From JAQVXR01 sp050945755 (GTDB lineage: Bacteria; Bacillota; Dehalobacteriia; Dehalobacteriales; Dehalobacteriaceae): DNA of 40,894 nt. The stretch is taken from positions 1 through 40,894 of the forward strand of contig JBMNTN010000014.1 of NCBI GenBank assembly GCA_050945755.1, in the 5' to 3' direction. The position numbers were made by a program, and so were the translations under genes. This document shows, one piece after another, positions 38,646 to 40,894 of the stretch (within the stretch, counting starts at the first letter, position 1; every line of letters starts with the position of its first letter). The notes below the pieces were generated by a model. That model was not told the origin of the DNA. It saw only the letters and a program-made list of their open reading frames with translations, and searched no databases.

Positions 38646-40894
38646 ATGCCGGAAAAAAGAGAGTGGCATTCTTTAAAGATCGAGGAGGCCGCGCAACAAT
38701 TAAATACTGATCTCAATCGAGGATTGGACCGGGGGGAGGCGGAAAGCCGCCTAAAAACCCACGGCCCGAATACGCTCAAAGAAGCTCCTCCCCGGAGCCT
38801 TTTTTCAATGTTTATCGGCCAGCTGAAAGAAGTGCTGGTGTTAATATTGATTGGGGCGGCGATTGTTTCCGGTGCGCTGGGGGAATGGGCGGATGCCATT
38901 GTCATTTTAGTAATCGTCCTCTTAAATGCTCTGTTGGGGGTCTTTCAGGAAAGTAAGGCGGAGCAGGCCCTAAAGGCTTTAAAAGAGATGACAAAAAATA
39001 TGGTGAAAGTTCTTCGGGAAGGACAGGTAACCCAAGCCGATGCTGTCAGCCTGGTTCCCGGTGACATTGTCCTTCTTGATGCCGGAGATTCCGTCCCAGC
39101 CGACGGACGCTTGATTGAAGCCGCTTCTCTCCGGGTGAATGAAGCAGCTTTAACGGGGGAATCGGTGCCGGCGGAAAAAAATCTCAACCTGATTGAGGGG
39201 TCAGATGTCCCGGTGGGGGACAAAAATAATATGGTTTTTATGGGCACCATCGTCACTGCCGGGCGAGGAAAAGCACTGATCACCCAAACCGGGATGAAAA
39301 CGGAGATTGGCCGGATTGCCGGGATGTTGCAGGAAGAGTCACCGGAATTAACACCGTTGCAACGTCAACTGGCCTCATTTGGGAAGATCCTGGGGCTGGC
39401 TGCCGGGGTAATTGTGGTGGTGGTGTTTTTGGCGGGACTTCTCCGGGGAGAAGATTTAGGGGAAATGTTTATGACAGCGATTGCTTTAGCGGTAGCTGCC
39501 ATTCCGGAAGGGCTGCCTTCTGTGGTGACCATTGTCCTTGCCCTCGGCGTGACCCGGATGAGCAAAAGAAATGCCATTATCAGAAAGCTCCCTGCTGTGG
39601 AAACATTAGGGGTAGCGACATATATTTGCTCCGATAAGACGGGAACGCTCACCAAAAATGAAATGACCGTGACTGCTCTTTATGTCAATGAAGAATTGAT
39701 TCAGGTGAGCGGAACAGGTTATCGACCGGAAGGAGAGTTCTCTAAAGGCGGGGAGACGCTTAATCCGGTCAATGACCGGAATCAGCAATTGCTACTTCTA
39801 GGCGGCCTGTTAAACAGTGACGCCCGCCTGGAAACATCAGGAGACAGTCACAAAATAACCGGGGACCCGACAGAAGGGGCATTGGTAGTAGCTGCAGCGA
39901 AAGCCGGTTTCGATCGAGGAGATATGGAAAAAAAATATCCCCGGCGGGCGGAAATTCCTTTTGATTCCGACCGGAAAATGATGACCACCTTTCATCAGAT
40001 GAACGAAGGAATTTATTCCTTTACCAAAGGAGCTCCTGATGTGGTTCTAAGCCGCTCCAAAGAGTTTGCTGCCTTAAAAGAAACAAAACTGCTGACGGAG
40101 GAAAGCCGGACTGCTTTATTAAAGGTTAATTCCCATCTTGCTTCCCAGGGACAGCGGGTATTGGCGCTGGCCATGCGCAAATGGGAAAAGATTCCCGAAA
40201 ACCCAACTCCGGATACTGTAGAAGAGAATTTAACTTTTCTCGGTTTTTTTGCCATGCAGGATCCGCCCCGCGCGGAAGCAAAGGAAGCGGTGGCAGTAAA
40301 CCGGCAGGCTGGAATCAAAACGGTGATGATCACCGGCGACCACCAAGACACGGCACTGGCTATTGCCAAGGAACTGGATATCTGGCGGGAAGGGGACGGT
40401 ATTTTTACCGGCACCCAGTTAGAAAAAATGAGTGAAGAAGAATTAAAAAAAGAAGTTACCCGGACCACCGTTTATGCCCGGGTTTCGCCGGAACATAAGC
40501 TAAGAATCATTGCCGCTTTAAAAGCCCATAACCATGTGGTGGCGATGACCGGTGACGGGGTGAACGATGCTCCGGCCTTAAAGAGAGCGGATATCGGTGC
40601 AGCGATGGGTATTACCGGGACTGAGGTGGCCAAGGAAGCTTCGGATATGGTGTTAATGGATGATAATTTTGCTACAATCGTTAATGCGGTGCAAGAGGGA
40701 AGGACCATCTACAGCAATATCCGCAAATCTATCCAGTACCTTTTGTCCTGCAACACCGGAGAAATTGTCGCCATTTTTTCTGCTATTATTTTAGGTTTGG
40801 GCAGTCCCTTAACCCCTATTCAGATTCTCTGGCTGAACTTAATCACAGATGGTCCGCCGGCACTGGCCTTAGGATTGGAACCGGCGGAAAAAGG
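38646..40894 (+). CDS. Calcium-transporting P-type ATPase (SERCA/PMCA-type), 3' end outside the window
   Basis: The first 749 residues of a P2-type ATPase are visible; the family has about 880-920. In order: the cation-ATPase N-terminal domain (about 5-70), two helices, the actuator domain with AALTGESVPAEK, the transport motif PEGLP (287-291) of SERCA site II, the phosphorylated D330 (SDKTGTLTKNEMT), the nucleotide domain with FTKGAPD, VMITGDHQDTA, the hinge GDGVNDAPALKRADIG, and the first C-terminal helices with NTGEI and LWLNLITDGPPALALG. NTGEI and NLITDG supply Ca2+ ligands in homologues. It exports Ca2+ (possibly Mn2+). ATG 38646 has AAGGAGG 8 bases upstream. The reading frame runs off the right edge intact. 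Confidence 0.93.
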   Translation, partial: MPEKREWHSLKIEEAAQQLNTDLNRGLDRGEAESRLKTHGPNTLKEAPPRSLFSMFIGQLKEVLVLILIGAAIVSGALGEWADAIVILVIVLLNALLGVFQESKAEQALKALKEMTKNMVKVLREGQVTQADAVSLVPGDIVLLDAGDSVPADGRLIEAASLRVNEAALTGESVPAEKNLNLIEGSDVPVGDKNNMVFMGTIVTAGRGKALITQTGMKTEIGRIAGMLQEESPELTPLQRQLASFGKILGLAAGVIVVVVFLAGLLRGEDLGEMFMTAIALAVAAIPEGLPSVVTIVLALGVTRMSKRNAIIRKLPAVETLGVATYICSDKTGTLTKNEMTVTALYVNEELIQVSGTGYRPEGEFSKGGETLNPVNDRNQQLLLLGGLLNSDARLETSGDSHKITGDPTEGALVVAAAKAGFDRGDMEKKYPRRAEIPFDSDRKMMTTFHQMNEGIYSFTKGAPDVVLSRSKEFAALKETKLLTEESRTALLKVNSHLASQGQRVLALAMRKWEKIPENPTPDTVEENLTFLGFFAMQDPPRAEAKEAVAVNRQAGIKTVMITGDHQDTALAIAKELDIWREGDGIFTGTQLEKMSEEELKKEVTRTTVYARVSPEHKLRIIAALKAHNHVVAMTGDGVNDAPALKRADIGAAMGITGTEVAKEASDMVLMDDNFATIVNAVQEGRTIYSNIRKSIQYLLSCNTGEIVAIFSAIILGLGSPLTPIQILWLNLITDGPPALALGLEPAEK

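Noticed and set aside
1..40894. CRISPR arrays, tRNA and rRNA genes
   Set aside because: No regularly spaced direct repeats and no tRNA or rRNA signatures were recognised in either strand by reading. A covariance-model scan was not possible here.

Overview
The window reads as chromosomal DNA of an anaerobic, spore-forming Firmicute of the Clostridia, probably Peptococcaceae-like. The evidence is a Spo0E-type phosphatase gene with a Spo0A-box-like site, a serine T-box, a Bacillus-type menaquinone-linked SdhCAB, a FeoB split into two genes, and a sigma-54-controlled NifX/Mrp cluster of a kind known mainly from strict anaerobes. SD sequences are strong and TTG/GTG starts are common. The genus cannot be named from sequence alone. 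There is no rRNA, tRNA, CRISPR array or complete transposase.

Left part (1-9,700): a hairpin-rich segment at the edge resembles the right end of an IS200/IS605-type element. It is followed by a small holin-like membrane protein, an endonuclease IV-like TIM-barrel protein, the sdhCAB operon, a terminator-rich gap, a 52-residue ORF that overlaps a nickel-dependent racemase-like (LarA) gene, and a serA gene behind a T-box leader with a serine (UCC) specifier.

Middle (9,700-23,800): an ABC ATPase/FtsX-type permease/membrane-fusion-protein export operon; a stress-type small protein whose SD is buried in a hairpin; tex; a secreted phosphodiester-glycosidase-like protein; and a membrane-anchored trypsin-like protease convergent with a membrane MutS-like ATPase. 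A 750-base non-coding stretch then holds two strongly structured RNA candidates on the minus strand. The larger has a 6S-RNA-like outline and lies beside tcdA, next to which 6S RNA also lies in Bacillus subtilis.

Right part (24,000-40,894): metal and redox homeostasis. A CopA copper ATPase, an MntR-type regulator divergent from feoA-feoB(G)-feoB(TM), and then a sigma-54 enhancer-binding protein with a cysteine-rich PAS domain. Downstream of it are a perfect palindrome and a textbook -24/-12 promoter, driving a NifX-zinc-ribbon fusion, an Mrp/NBP35 ATPase and a second NifX-like protein; this resembles the 'orange protein' (Orp) cluster of Desulfovibrio. A LOG-like protein and the Spo0E-like gene follow. 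An autoregulated YtrA-type GntR/ABC/permease operon is followed by a degenerate sigma-factor-like gene, and the window ends inside a SERCA-type calcium P-type ATPase.

The best candidates for something undescribed are the Orp-like sigma-54 cluster with its zinc-ribbon fusion, the two minus-strand structured RNAs, the SD-sequestering hairpin before the stress-type gene, the small ORF coupled to the racemase gene, and a degenerate palindromic repeat family in intergenic regions.
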